Positions 25,910-36,206 of a stretch of 64,000 nucleotides of DNA are shown piece by piece. A program made the translations under genes and the position numbers. A model generated the notes under the pieces. The model saw only the letters and a list, made by a program, of their open reading frames with translations. It ran no database searches and was not told the DNA's origin. Numbering within the stretch: the stretch's first letter is position 1; each line of letters starts with the position of its first letter. The DNA is from Muscardinus avellanarius (taxonomy: Eukaryota > Chordata > Mammalia > Rodentia > Gliridae), in contig OY726560.1 in NCBI GenBank assembly GCA_963383645.1, positions 64,001,058 through 64,065,057 of the forward strand. Reading direction: 5' to 3'.

Positions 25910-26686
25910 AAAAATCTAACATGAAATATAAACTCTAAATACCCAAAACAATCTCGAAAAAGAAAAAAGCTAGAAGATGTACATTTTCTGATTTCAAACC
26001 TTATAAAGCTACATTATTTGAAACAGTAGTATTGCTATAGTAGTAGTATTGCTATAAAGGCAGATATATAAACCAGTGGAGTAAAATCAAAAGCCTAGAA
26101 ATAAATTCTTCCATATATGGTCAAGTTATTTTTGACAAGGATTCCAAGAACATTTGATGAAGGAAACAATGATTCTTTCACTAAATATTGTTGAAAAATA
26201 ATAATTACATGAAAAAGAATAAAGTTGGACCCTTACTTAACAACATATACACATATTAACTCAAAATAGATAAAAGACCTAAATGTAAATCTTAAGACTA
26301 TAAACTTTCAGAAGAAAACCTGGGTCATAACACTTCACAACATTTTAATTGGCAGTGATTTCTTGGATATGATTTCAAAGACACAGAATAAACAAACTTC
26401 CTAAAAAAATATTGTACATCCAAAGACAATGTAAACAGAGTTAAAAGTTACTGATAGAATGGGGTAAAATATTTCCAAATGCTATATCTGAAGGTATATT
26501 AATACTCCAAATAGCCGGGCGTGGTGGTGCACACTTGTAATCCCGACGCTTGGGAGGCAGAGACAGGAGGATCGTCCAGGTTCGAAGCCAGCCGCGCTGG
26601 CATAAGAGACCCTGTTTTCAAAAATAAAAAAAAAATAGGTCTGGGAGTGTAGCCCAGAAATAGAAGGGCTTCCAGGAACCCCAGTA

Positions 26687-26736
<50 letters not shown>

Positions 26737-26860
26737 TTCAAATAGAAATCCTAAAAATTAGCAACAATAAAAGCAAATAATACAATTTAGAAATAGGTAA
26801 AAGCTTAAAATAAATAATGAATCTCCAAAGATTTTAACCAATAAACACATGAATATATTC
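25910..26860 (+). mobile_element. Inverted L1 ORF2 3' segment inside composite copy 1
   Basis: Read on the + strand this is L1 ORF2 C-terminal sequence: ATACCCAAAACAATCTCGAA, then CCATATATGGTCAAGTTATT, then AACTCAAAATAGATAAAAGA and CTATAAACTTTCAGAAGAAA. These match the conserved end of mammalian L1 ORF2. It is opposite to the flanking 5'UTR/ORF1 and tail. A SINE at 26511-26740 splits it. No open frame survives. Confidence 0.8.
26511..26740 (+). mobile_element. B1-dID SINE, type B, with (AT)n tail, inside composite copy 1
   Basis: AGCCGGGCGTGGTGGTGCAC to CCAGGAACCCCAGTACCAT, then an (AT)n tail at 26689-26730. The flank words CTCCAAATAG and TTTCAAATAG on the two sides suggest the target site AAATAG. 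It is younger than its host element. Confidence 0.9.
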
Positions 26861-26874
26861 TTCTTTGCTTAGTT

Positions 26875-27781
26875 GTCTGCTGGTGGAAAATCTTGTTTCT
26901 CTGGTTGTGGTGTGTATTACCTATTACTTCTTTGTAGTTAATCTCTTTGAGTATTTTCTCTAGCGATGGTTTTGAAGACATAAATTCCTTCAGTTTCTGT
27001 TTGTCATGAAAGGTTCTTATTTCCCCATCTAATTTGATAGATAGTTTTGCTGGGTAGGACATTTTTGGCTGGGAGTTGTTTTCTTTCAGAGTTTGGAATA
27101 TGTTACTCCAAGCCCTTCTGGCTTTCATGCCTTGGTTTGGGAAGTCTGGAGTGATTCTAATTGGCTTGCCTTTGAATGTCACTTGGACTTTTGTTTTTGT
27201 TGCCTTTAAGATTCTCTGCTTGGCTTCCACATTGGTCATTTTGACAATTATGTGGCATGGGGAACCTCTTCTCTGATTCTGTCTAAAAGGAGTTCTATAA
27301 GTTTCCTGGACCTGTGTATCGATCTTTTGCTCTATGTTTGGAAAATTTTCTGCTATTATTTCTTTGAAGAGATTATTAATCCCTTTGGTTTCACCTTCTT
27401 TTCCTTCCTCTATTCTGATTATTCTTAGGTTAGCTCTCTTAATATGGGCCCATATTTCTTCAATGTCAGATTCCTGCTGTCTGATTTTTTTCTAAGTTAT
27501 AAATTATGCATTCGTTTTTGGAGTGATTCTCTTCTAGGAGCGAGATTTTATTCTCCATGTGATCTAATTGATTGTTTATACTTTGAATTGAGGCCTTTAC
27601 CGCAATGATTGCATCTTTTATGTCTTAGACTCTCTCTAAATTCTTTTTGAAAGTCCTGTATTATTTCTACAGTTATATTCCTGATTTGATCTTCTGGAGA
27701 TCTCTGAATTTTTGTGTTATCAGGTTTTAATAATATGGGGTTGTGGGCATTCATTGCTCTATTGTTGTTCCTCTTTCCCAT
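26875..27781 (-). pseudogene. L1 ORF1 of composite copy 1, broken
   Basis: ORF1p is the L1 RNA-binding, trimeric coiled-coil chaperone. The ATG at 27781 opens MGKRNNNRAMNAHNPILLKP. The frame closes at 27548 and the C-terminal part is open separately (26805-27239, MTNVEAKQRILKATKTK...RITPDFPN...ARRAWSNIFQTLKE). That segment is the conserved ORF1p RRM/CTD. A one-base deletion near the end (CACCAGCAGACAACTAAG against CATTCAGCAGACAAC in copy 3) destroys the natural stop, so the frame reads into the inverted segment. Several frameshifts and stops make it non-functional. Confidence 0.85.
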
Positions 27782-28622
27782 GATTTCAGAATTTTTTGCC
27801 TTCCCTGGGTCACTACGACTTCATTTAGGGTGCTCTGTATATCGAGTCTGTGGTAATCTCACCCGCCACTACTCCTTTACTGGGTTGTATTGCAAAGTCT
27901 CACATTCAGGAAGTTAATCGAGGCTGCGTGAGACCGTGGGGGATGCCAGGCTGGGTGTTTTCCCACGGGGAGCTGCGACTAAGGTGTGGTATCTCTGCCA
28001 CCACTACTCCTTCACTGGGTTGGACTGCAAAAATCTCAGACCCAGGGAGATTATCAAAGTCCCTGGGCATGCAGTACAGGGATTTCTCCTTTAGGAGTTG
28101 CAATTTCACTCACGGTTATTGTGCATGTTAATCAGGAGCTGTTGAGGGCACAGTGAACTCGCTCTCGCTGCTGGCAATATGGTGCTGCTGCCACGCCCTC
28201 AGCTGTTAGGCTGGTGTATTTCTTTTCTGGTTTTGAGCTCTGTTCTGAGTCCCTGGAAGGTGCGATGAGCTTGACCACTGGGAGTTTTAGATGTTCTTTG
28301 CACTGAAAGAACTACTGAATTACACCCGAATGATCTTCAGCTGCTCACTTCAGCTCCTTGTTTACCTTTCCTCTCTGGATCCTGGTGCTGTGAGGGAAGA
28401 TGGTGCCACTGTGGCCCCGCTGGTCCATTGCGGGCTTGATTTCTGGTCTCTGATTGTTCTTCTAGGCTTTTTTTCTCTGTCCATTGTGTTTACATTTTTT
28501 TATTTCTCTGCTGATGGCGTTTTCTGGCTATGAAAAGCGCTGATTTTGTGGCAATAGAGATCGAGTTTTAGCAGGGTTTGTAAATGCTGCTTTTCTCGGT
28601 CGCCATCTTCCTGGAAGTGTAA
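27782..28622 (-). promoter_or_regulatory. L1 5'UTR of composite copy 1 with YY1-like site at its start
   Basis: About 840 bp, GC-richer than the surroundings. The minus strand starts CTTCCAGGAAGATGGCGACC. AAGATGGCG (complement at 28611-28619) is a YY1 consensus at the same place as the YY1 site in the first 20 bp of primate L1. Several copies of a CTCACTCCACTACTCC-like block (for example near 27860 and 28000) reflect internal partial repeats. Promoter activity is inferred. Confidence 0.6.
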
Positions 28623-28634
28623 GGCTTCATTTCT
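28623..28634. repeat. Target-site duplication, right copy (composite copy 1)
   Basis: GGCTTCATTTCT, adjoining the 5' end of the minus-strand element. Confidence 0.85.
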
Positions 28635-28650
28635 ACCACCAAATAAATAA
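28623..28650 (+). mobile_element. ID SINE, right part
   Basis: It begins with the second copy of the L1 target duplication GGCTTCATTTCT. It then completes the ID 3' end with ACCACCAAATAAATAAAA. Confidence 0.8.
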
Positions 28651-29767
28651 AAATGTAGTCCAGTACAGGGTAAAACTACAAGTTTGTATCCCTCCATTAC
28701 AAGCCATTCATTTCTGGCTCAAGAGACTCAGAGGATGGAGGGTGTATAGAGCCTCTCCTGTCCTCCTCTCTCTCAAGTATCTCTGATTCTTTGTAGAATG
28801 TGAGGTGGGGGCTTGGCCTGGTTCTGAGACACTTTCCTGCACACTCCACCTGCTTTGTGGCCTTACTTCTTTGGTCTTGGGATCAGGGCTGGGGTAGGGG
28901 AGATGGCACACTTAACCTGGTTTCATCCACTGCTGTTCATGTTTTTTTTTTTCTTGAGGTGGTGGTCTGTTACTCCCTTGGCTTAGAGGGGCAGCCATAT
29001 TTCCTCTGAGCTTGCCCCTGACTTCATCTTTTGATGGGTGCCAGTTGTTTGGCCTGGGTAGCTACTTGGCTTCTGCCAAGATTCTTATCATTTTCTACAA
29101 GGACCGTGGACATCAAGAGGAAGCATGTCTTCCTCCATCTTTTTTGAGTTTTTAGGTATGTTTTATGCCTTGGGACACCTTCATCAAGTTCTTAGATATC
29201 TTCAAGTCTAGTCTCTGTTTTCATGTACTTCCACACTGCCAGGGATAGACCTCAGAGTGAAGGAGGCCTGCAGCTTCAATTCTTAACAGACCTCCCACCA
29301 GGAATGAAATGTGAGTGTCACCTTTGTGTAGGTGTTTCCACAGCCTCACACACTGGGAATACTGTATTCCTAGCGATCCAGATAACTCCCATTTACTTCC
29401 CCATCTCAGTTCCTCTGCATGTGCTTTGTGGTTGGACCAGTTGTGCTGACTCTTGTACAGGGTGTAGGAGAAGGAAATATGGCTCAGCCCTAAATTTTGG
29501 CCGCTCTCTGGAGTTCCTTTTGTGATTAGCTGTGAGTCTTGGTGTCAGTTTGGGGGCAAGTGGAAAATTTGGTCAGGATAAGGTTCCACCTTGAGTGATA
29601 AGAAGCCCAGTGACATAAAAGTTGTGTTTTGCTCATATAAACGTCTGTAAGCTTGAAGTCTAGGGCTGGCATCACAGCTCTGTTCCATGAAGCCCTCAGG
29701 GATGTGGGTTCCTTCTAACCCACCTCTCAACCACCTCTAGGTTTTCTTGTGGTAAAAGATAGTAATA

Positions 29768-29886
29768 TTGGCCAGCATGGTGGCACACACCTGTAATCCC
29801 AGTACTTGGGAGGCTGAAACAAGAGTCTCAGGTTCCAGGATAGCCTCAACAACCTAGCAAGACCCTGTTTCAAAATAAAAAAGGAA
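29768..29886 (+). mobile_element. B1-dID SINE (outer element of a nest), B1 half
   Basis: GGCCAGCATGGTGGCACACA through CCCTGTTTCAAAATAAAAAA. It is interrupted at AAAAAGGAA (29878-29886) by the next SINE. Its ID half resumes at 30334. Confidence 0.85.
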
Positions 29887-30294
29887 GCCATACGTGGTGG
29901 CACACACTTGTCATATCAGCATTTGGGAAGTTGAGACTGGAGGATCGTGGTTCACGGACAGCCTCAGCGACTTAATGAGGCCCTGTGCAACTCAGTGAGA
30001 CCCTGTTTCAAAATAAAGAATAAAGGCCGGGCATGGTGGCACACACTTGTAATCCCCGTGCTTGAGAGGCAGAGACAGGAGGGTTGCATAGGTTCGAAGC
30101 CAACCTCACTGGCTTAAGAGACCCTGTTTCCAAATAAAATATAAAATAGGTCTGGGAGTGTAGCCCAGAAGTAGAAGGGTTCCCTCCCCAGTACCACCAA
30201 AAAAATAAAAAATAAAAATAGAATAAAACAAGTAGGACTGGGAGCGTAGCTCGGAGATAGAATGCCCCTGAGTTCTATCCCCAATACTGCAAAA

Positions 30295-30329
<35 letters not shown>

Positions 30330-30333
30330 ATAT
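29887..30333 (+). mobile_element. B1-dID SINE, type A (middle element of a nest)
   Basis: It is flanked by AAAAAGGAA at 29878-29886 and 30334-30342. The B1 half begins GCCATACGTGGTGGCACACA. The ID half is GGACTGGGAGCGTAGCTCGG with an (AAAT)n tail. The joint region AAATAAAGAATAAA is itself split by a type B SINE at 30025-30228. Confidence 0.9.
30025..30228 (+). mobile_element. B1-dID SINE, type B (innermost of a nest)
   Basis: GGCCGGGCATGGTGGCACAC to TTCCCTCCCCAGTACCACCA and an A-rich tail, inserted in the joint of the middle SINE. It carries the diagnostic CTGGCTTAAGAGACCCTGTT. Confidence 0.9.
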
Positions 30334-30385
30334 AAAAAGGAATGGTGTATCTTGGAGGTACCCCTGGGTTCAACCTCCAGTATCT
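30334..30385 (+). mobile_element. B1-dID SINE (outer element of a nest), ID half
   Basis: After the second AAAAAGGAA comes TGTATCTTGGAGGTACCCCT and GGGTTCAACCTCCAGTATCT, the end of an ID half that pairs with the B1 half at 29768. Confidence 0.8.
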
Positions 30386-31861
30386 GCCCCTCCTACACAG
30401 AATATGCTAATATTTACATTCCAAGCAGCAAGTTGACAAAATCAGTAAAGAAGAGCCAAAGGCACACAACTGAAACCTCTTTAAAGTTTCCAGGAAGCTG
30501 CCTGAAAACTCTTCCATTTACATTGTACTTAGATACCCAGCCATTCCTAGCTACAAGGGAACTTGGGAAATACAGCCTTTCCTTTGTGCATCCAAGTGCC
30601 TAAGAATTACTCTGAAAGAAGACTGGAGAACAGCTAGCAGTAGTGCTGTGACATCTTTGAGTTGTGTGCTCTCACCTTTACATTCATCTTTCATATGTGT
30701 GTTGCATGCACAGACTAAGGTTGAGTGCCCACAGGATACAGAGTATTTTACTAGGTACTTGCAGCTCACAGTGAATTGTGTACAGTTAGGAGAACGGTTA
30801 AATCTTTCAGTAATGATATCCAAGCTCTGCATGGAAACAAAGGTTGAAGCTCATCTTTTTCACGGTAATTGTCTTACTGTATTTTTTTCCTTTTCAGTTT
30901 TCATTTCTCTGGGAGAAAGAATGGGGCAGCAATAAGTTTGGTGACATATCTGTGTCCTGTCACTCCATATATTCAGGAGAGTGTCATATCTTTCCTACAT
31001 ACTTTCAGTTGGTGTCAGATGGGTTATTATATTTTATTAAACTTAAAGAGAGCATGTTTTATAATAGCACTCTATCAGACATTATATTTTAATTATCCCA
31101 TAAATGCTTACAAACTGTAGCTCTTATAGTGTCACCATTTATTGGTGTTTGCATATACCTGTTATGTTTGTAAGTTTCATTTCCCTCATCCTACCCGGCT
31201 GACAGAGTAAACAACACTTCCATATTCTTGAACTTGTATATATCGACTCTGCTGTTAATGTGCTCGAAGCCACAGTACCGTGAATTACAAGTGTTGTCGA
31301 ATTCTTTTTCCCCGAGGACACCCTGGAAAAAAATGTTTTCATAACAAAATATTTACTGTACTTTGGAAACAAGGCTTTTATATTGACTTGATGTGAGCTC
31401 CAAACTTCTTTTTATAGATTCCCAGAAGGGAATGTCCCTACCTCCAGGGAAAATGATGGCCATTCTTAAACCCTAGTGGTTTTAAGTAGTTGAATTATTA
31501 AATCATTAGACTAGGATTCTTATTGTTGTAACATTTCAGTCAGATTCATATAATACCTGACAAAAATAATGTGGACCATTTTCTGTCATAAAGGTATGCG
31601 GATGTAATGCTGCAATTAGAATGAAATCTCAAACAAGGGACTCGTGTTTTAATTTTCTACTTCACAAATTAAAAATTCTCACCTAAGCTTTTGTTCTAAA
31701 TCTACACACAATTTAAAAATTGAGCAAGTTATAACCAATAAAACAGGTTTTTCCCTCTAATATAATTGATAGGAATCTCATTCTAGTCTTTGGGCATAAT
31801 TTCATTAATTTGTCACCAAAACAATGCTTATATTAGCTTTGTAGTTCATAATTAAAAACAC

Positions 31862-32092
31862 TAAGCCGGGCGTGGTGGCGCATGCTTGTAATCCCCGCGC
31901 TTGGGAGGCAGAGAAAGGAGGATCGCGCAGGTTTGAAGCCAGCTACGCGCGCTGGCTTAGGAAACCCTGTTTCAAAACTATAAAATAGGTCTGGGAGTGT
32001 AGCCCGGAGGTAGAAGGGCTTCCAGGAACCCCAGTACCACCAAAACAAAAAACAAACAAACAAAAAAAAAAACAAAAAAAAAACACTAACAA
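31862..32092 (+). mobile_element. B1-dID SINE, type B
   Basis: AGCCGGGCGTGGTGGCGCAT with GCTACGCGCGCTGGCTTAGG retains many CpGs. It ends CCAGGAACCCCAGTACCACC and a long A/AAC tail. The flank word AAAACACTAA is repeated at 31854 and 32080. Confidence 0.92.
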
Positions 32093-32814
32093 TCCTTTTC
32101 CCCCCCTGAAAGTAGATAAAAGGATTAAATTTTTCTTAAAAAGAAAACAGAGTCATACTCTCCTTCCCCCTTATGCCCTACCTTTAGTATGGAGTCACAG
32201 TTGGTTTTAGTAATGGTTAGTTAGGTGTATTTAGCTAAAAGAAAAATAATATTCTGGCAACTTTATTTTAGATTGTACTTTGTGTATCATTTCAATTTAA
32301 TTGAATTTGATTAATAATGTCAAAATTTCAAACAACATCATATAGTGACAGAGTGACTTATATACATATTCAACTGATTGTATAGGGACTTTAATGTAGA
32401 AAAAAAGAAGAGCCACTGTAATTTAAGTGGCAGTCACATACACATAGATGAAAGGAAACTCAGGTTGGCAAAGTCTCACTAAAATCAAATGAACGTTGAC
32501 TCATGCTTGTGTCCTTTATGCATAATACATTCTTTGAAGCTGGACCTTAAAGGTAGGTGTAGCATTCTGTTATAAATTTTTCTACTAGCTATAATGAAAA
32601 GTATTTCTGAAACTCCTCTAAGACCTAAAAAGACTTAAGGGATTAATAGAATTTCCATAGATATTAGAGAGGTCTAATAAGGACTTAAATATTTGAAGTG
32701 TGTTCTGCATAAGCATTTGAATCTTTCTTGAAATCTAGACTCTGTGAAAAAGGACCTTTTATATCTGGCTCTCTTAAAAATGGCGTTCAGCAGATTGCAT
32801 ATGTTCTATTATAG

Positions 32815-32928
32815 GTTCACTACTGTGATAGACAAAGTGGCAAGGAATATGTGACCTGTCTGACCTTAGCCCCTGTGCAGATGACTTTCCATGCTATTGG
32901 AAGCTCCATTGAAGCCAGCCATAACCAG
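32815..32928 (+). CDS. STAU2: STAU2 38-codon symmetric cassette exon (beta strands of the last dsRBD-like domain)
   Basis: The exon translates from its first base as VHYCDRQSGKEYVTCLTLAP, then VQMTFHAIGSSIEASHNQ. This continues directly from ...LARIQGFQ of the preceding exon. It corresponds to the long STAU2 isoform, where this block precedes AALSALKQ in the final exon. Acceptor is TTCTATTATAG and donor is CAG/GTATCA at 32929. At 114 bp it is phase 0 on both sides, so including or skipping it keeps the frame. Structurally it supplies the three beta strands of the fifth dsRBD fold. Its helix 1 lies in the exon at 5583-5890 and helix 2 should lie in the next exon, which is not in view. I recall the human residue near the end as Asp in SHDQ; here it is Asn (SHNQ). 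There are no stops. Confidence 0.96.
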
Positions 32929-34129
32929 GTATCATATGCCACTGCCATTTTGCTGCATTATGGCCTAGCTGAGAAGTTGGAGGTCATCAAAATGGAAGCT
33001 TATATGCACACATACGGCTTTGCTTTCCTTAATATGTTACCTACTGGCACCATTTGCTAGACTTGAAAAATCAAGTCGGGAAACATATCTTAGGAGATTT
33101 AAATTACAGTTCATTATTAAGTTAATATAAATTATCTTATACAGAAAAATAATTGCCCTATACACTGTTTTTATCTTTAATAATTATGTATGAGAGGCAC
33201 AGTCAACAGAACAGCATAACACTGAAGTCTCAGTGTTGACATACTCATTTGGTTCTGTTAAACATGTAATATATACTACATATGACATATATATTACATA
33301 TATATATACACATGCACACATATATATCATATGAACTTTCAGAACCACCAGAGTAGTCCCATAATTTGGAATGTTACTGAAATGAAGTTCTAGTGTTGTT
33401 TTTACTTTCAAAGATTTATTTTGAAATCAAACTAAAAATATGAAAAGTATATTGTTTCTTAATAAACACATTTAGATAGCTGCTTGAAGAATTTATAATA
33501 CATATTTTCTTCAAAAATAATCATATTAGATTACACTAATTATCTCGGTAATAGAATTTCTAGCTCAGAGCCAGTGTAAATAGACATATATAGTTTACTG
33601 TATGACTAACCAGCTGTGCTTTCTAAACCATATACATCACAATCATAACCCATTTTCATCTCTGGTTTTCAGTACATTTGAGGACTTGTATAGTCTTCTG
33701 ACTAAACTTTTCTTCCTCTCTCATCTTGCAAAGAGAAAATGAAAGAATGTAATAGTGTATCTTCTTAAAGTCATGATTTTCACTGTCCAGCTTAAACTGA
33801 ACCTAGCAATCATCCTTAAGGACACACCTCTCCAGTGTGCAGTCTGACATCATGGGTTATCAGTCATTCTTGTTGACGGGCAGGGAGATATGATAGTATT
33901 TAGGGAAGGGCAACTAATTCATGGCCAGAAATAAGTTTTAGGAACTAACCATGGCATAAGTTAGCTGCAGTTAACCTGGATGGATTCTGTTACTTCCTGT
34001 GACTCAGTTTTCTGGAGTGACAAATGAGGGAGTTGGATTAGATAACGTACAAGATCTATTCCAGTGCTAACATTTTATGATTCTTTAACTGGTGTAACTT
34101 GAATGAGCCCAAATCCCCCCAAAAAATAT

Positions 34130-34326
34130 TTGGCTGGGCATGGTGGCACACGCTTATAAGAGGATTGCAGTTCACAGACAGCCTCAGCTACTTAGTGAGG
34201 CCCTCTGCAACTCATTGAGACCTTGTTTCAAAATAAAGAATAAAAAATAGGGCTGGGGGTGTAGCTTGGAGGTAGAATGCCCCTGGGTTCCATCCCCAGT
34301 ACTGTAAAATAAATAATAAATAGATA
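34130..34326 (+). mobile_element. B1-dID SINE, type A, internally deleted
   Basis: GGCTGGGCATGGTGGCACAC jumps to AAGAGGATTGCAGTTCACAG, losing about 25 bases of the B1 half. The ID half GGGCTGGGGGTGTAGCTTGG is complete. Confidence 0.85.
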
Positions 34327-35336
34327 GATTTGGCATTTGATTTAAAAAAACAGCTGAGGATCACTCCAGTACTTCTCAGGTTTTCATAATACCATGTCTG
34401 CCCGAGCTGCAGAAGACAGTGTGGTAGGGGCCTGGTCTGAACTAGCTTACATAAAGTAATACAGATCCTTGTATAAAACTAACTTAGTTATGTTCTGTGT
34501 GCCAAGATACATGGTGAGAATGTTAGACATGGCTCCTGCTCTCCTGGAGCCTTCAGTCTAGAGATTCCGCGCTTTGAACACTAGCTGCCTCTCTCTCTAG
34601 CCTCGTCTCCACTCACTTCAGGAACAAATGGCAAACGCAGCATGGGATGCCCATTTGGCAAAGATCCTTTCTGAAGCAGAGCACAGAATTGAGGGAGTGC
34701 ATCAGTGACTCACACATCTGGAAAGAGCAGCCCACACTTAGCAAAGGTGGCGTATTGTTATAAGAGAGCGCTGGACTGAGAATGGAGACTAGGATCAGCT
34801 TGGCCACGAGCTAGCTGTAGGACATTGTCCCTTCACCTCCTTGGAACTTGGCTTCTTCATGAGTAAGATGATGAGGCTACTTCAGGCACCAAATGTGTGT
34901 GCCAAAGAGCTAAAATTCCGGGGCTTCTGTTAGCCGATATGGAGCCTTTACAACTTAGGGGGGAAAGGTGCCTCTTCCTCAAGGCATTTGACTACCATCC
35001 AGTGAGCATTTTTTGTAAGAGATCCACAATAACTACAGTGTGAGTGGTGCTTCTTTAAAGCATGCAAGGTACAACCTATATAGCTGTACTTAGTGGTCTT
35101 CTACTATATGTCAATTTACTTAATGGTATCTATTTTCTGTTAAATATAATATGTTACAAATGACAACTTTGCCTGCAATTTTTAGATTAAAAACTTTAAG
35201 GAGATTGTGTTGACAGTGGTAAGGGATGAATGAATGAATGCATGACTAGTTCCTTGACAGAAATGATAATCCTGTGTAGCAAACACTGCCTTGGCGGCTT
35301 CAGAGGTGCAAAGTGAGGGGTTCCTGTGATCAGTGT

Positions 35337-35339
<3 letters not shown>

Positions 35340-35396
<57 letters not shown>

Positions 35397-35400
35397 TGTG
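35340..35400. repeat. (GT)n microsatellite
   Basis: About 30 TG units with one TA interruption, on the tail side of an antisense type B SINE. Confidence 0.97.
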
Positions 35401-35573
35401 ATGGTACTGGGGATGGAACCCTTCTACCTCCGGGCTACACTCCCAGACCTATTTTATATTTTTATTTGGAAGCAGGGTCTCTTAAGCCAACAAGGGGCTT
35501 TGAACCTGCACAATCCTCCTGTCTCCACCTCTCAAGCGCGGGATTACAAGTGTGCGCCACCACGCCCGGCTCC
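35401..35573 (-). mobile_element. B1-dID SINE, type B
   Basis: ATGGTACTGGGGATGGAACC, then CTTCTACCTCCGGGCTACAC, through CTCTTAAGCCAACAAGGGGC to CACCACGCCCGGCT. About 10 bases of the palindromic core are missing. Confidence 0.88.
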
Positions 35574-35999
35574 TCCCTTGTATTTTGATAGTCGGGTTCC
35601 CCAAGGAAAGGGGAAAGGGCAAACCCTTACTCAGCCTTTGGCTTTTCTACACCTTGTTGCCCATACCTGCTTCCCATCCTGCATGTCTTCCTGATCAATT
35701 GGTTTTCCTTTGTCATATCAACAGCATAAAGTTGATCACACAGTTGGAAAAGATCGACCATTAAATGCTTTTGCAATCATTAATTTGTAAATACCAGTAA
35801 ACAGAAAAACATGTTAAAGCAAGGGAAAAAGTTATGATAATTTTAAAAGGATATTTCTGTTCTTAATTCATTTGAGCCAATGTAGTTGAACAAATGGAAT
35901 CTGTATTCTAAAAAAAGTAATGTAAAATTTAGAGGCATCATTTTTATGAAATTCAGGTTTGTGTGGGTTTTTTTTTACCTACTTAGAATAGAAAATGAG

Positions 36000-36206
36000 A
36001 GCTGGGTGTGGTGGTACATGCCTGCAATCCTAGTACTGGGAGTTTAAGACAGGAGTATCATAGGTTCCAAGCCAACCTCAGCAACATAGCAAGACCATTA
36101 AAAAAAAAAAAATTAAAAAGGCCTGAGGGTATCACTCAGAGTTAGAATGCCCATGTGTTCAATTCTCAGTATCCCTTATCCCCCCTCAAAAAAAAAAAAA
36201 AAAATC
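36000..36206 (+). mobile_element. B1-dID SINE, type A, diverged
   Basis: AGCTGGGTGTGGTGGTACAT begins the B1 half. The ID half GGCCTGAGGGTATCACTCAG is decayed, with a long A tail. The flank AAATGAGA occurs before and after. Confidence 0.85.

Larger units (their letters stand above)
25485..28622 (-). mobile_element. Composite L1-derived element with inverted ORF2 segment, copy 1
   Basis: In minus-strand order the element has a 5'UTR from 28622, broken ORF1 from 27781, an ORF2 3' segment lying in reverse, then a polypurine tract, AATAAA and A-rich tail at 25485. The whole unit sits between two copies of GGCTTCATTTCT (25473-25484 and 28623-28634) and splits an ID SINE, so it entered as one retrotransposition event. 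A type B SINE is inserted inside it at 26511-26740. A local tandem expansion around AATGATAATTGTTAATTAAT (25676-25760) is absent from copy 2. The ORF2 reverse transcriptase region in sense is missing, so the element is non-autonomous. Confidence 0.85.
5891..32814 (+). other. STAU2: STAU2 intron between the two recognised exons (26.9 kb)
   Basis: It opens with donor GTATGAAT and closes with acceptor TTCTATTATAG at 32814. From 5891 to about 11370 it is almost free of recent transposons, with AT-rich unique sequence. Beyond that it is dominated by ancient antisense L1, SINEs and composite L1 copy 1. Stretches 11626-13450, 24050-25420, 28650-29765, 30390-31860 and 32090-32800 held nothing I could name except scattered low-complexity sequence. 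Confidence 0.9.

Noticed and set aside
25485..28622. Simple twin-priming 5' inversion of a normal L1 as the explanation of copy 1
   Set aside because: Twin priming would not leave an upright full-length 5'UTR and ORF1 on the far side of the inverted part, and the same order recurs in copies 2 and 3 at other sites.
28700..29530. GC-richer block with several overlapping open frames
   Set aside because: It may be a remnant of an old L1 5'UTR in antisense, but I could not match its order to one. The frames overlap on both strands and match no protein.
32851..33060. 69-residue open frame beginning with ATG at 32851
   Set aside because: The first 26 codons are the inside of the STAU2 cassette exon. 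The rest is read-through past the splice donor, so it is not a separate gene.
35313..35694. Open frames of 91 and 122 residues with CVCVCV repeats
   Set aside because: Translation of the (GT)n microsatellite followed by an antisense type B SINE.
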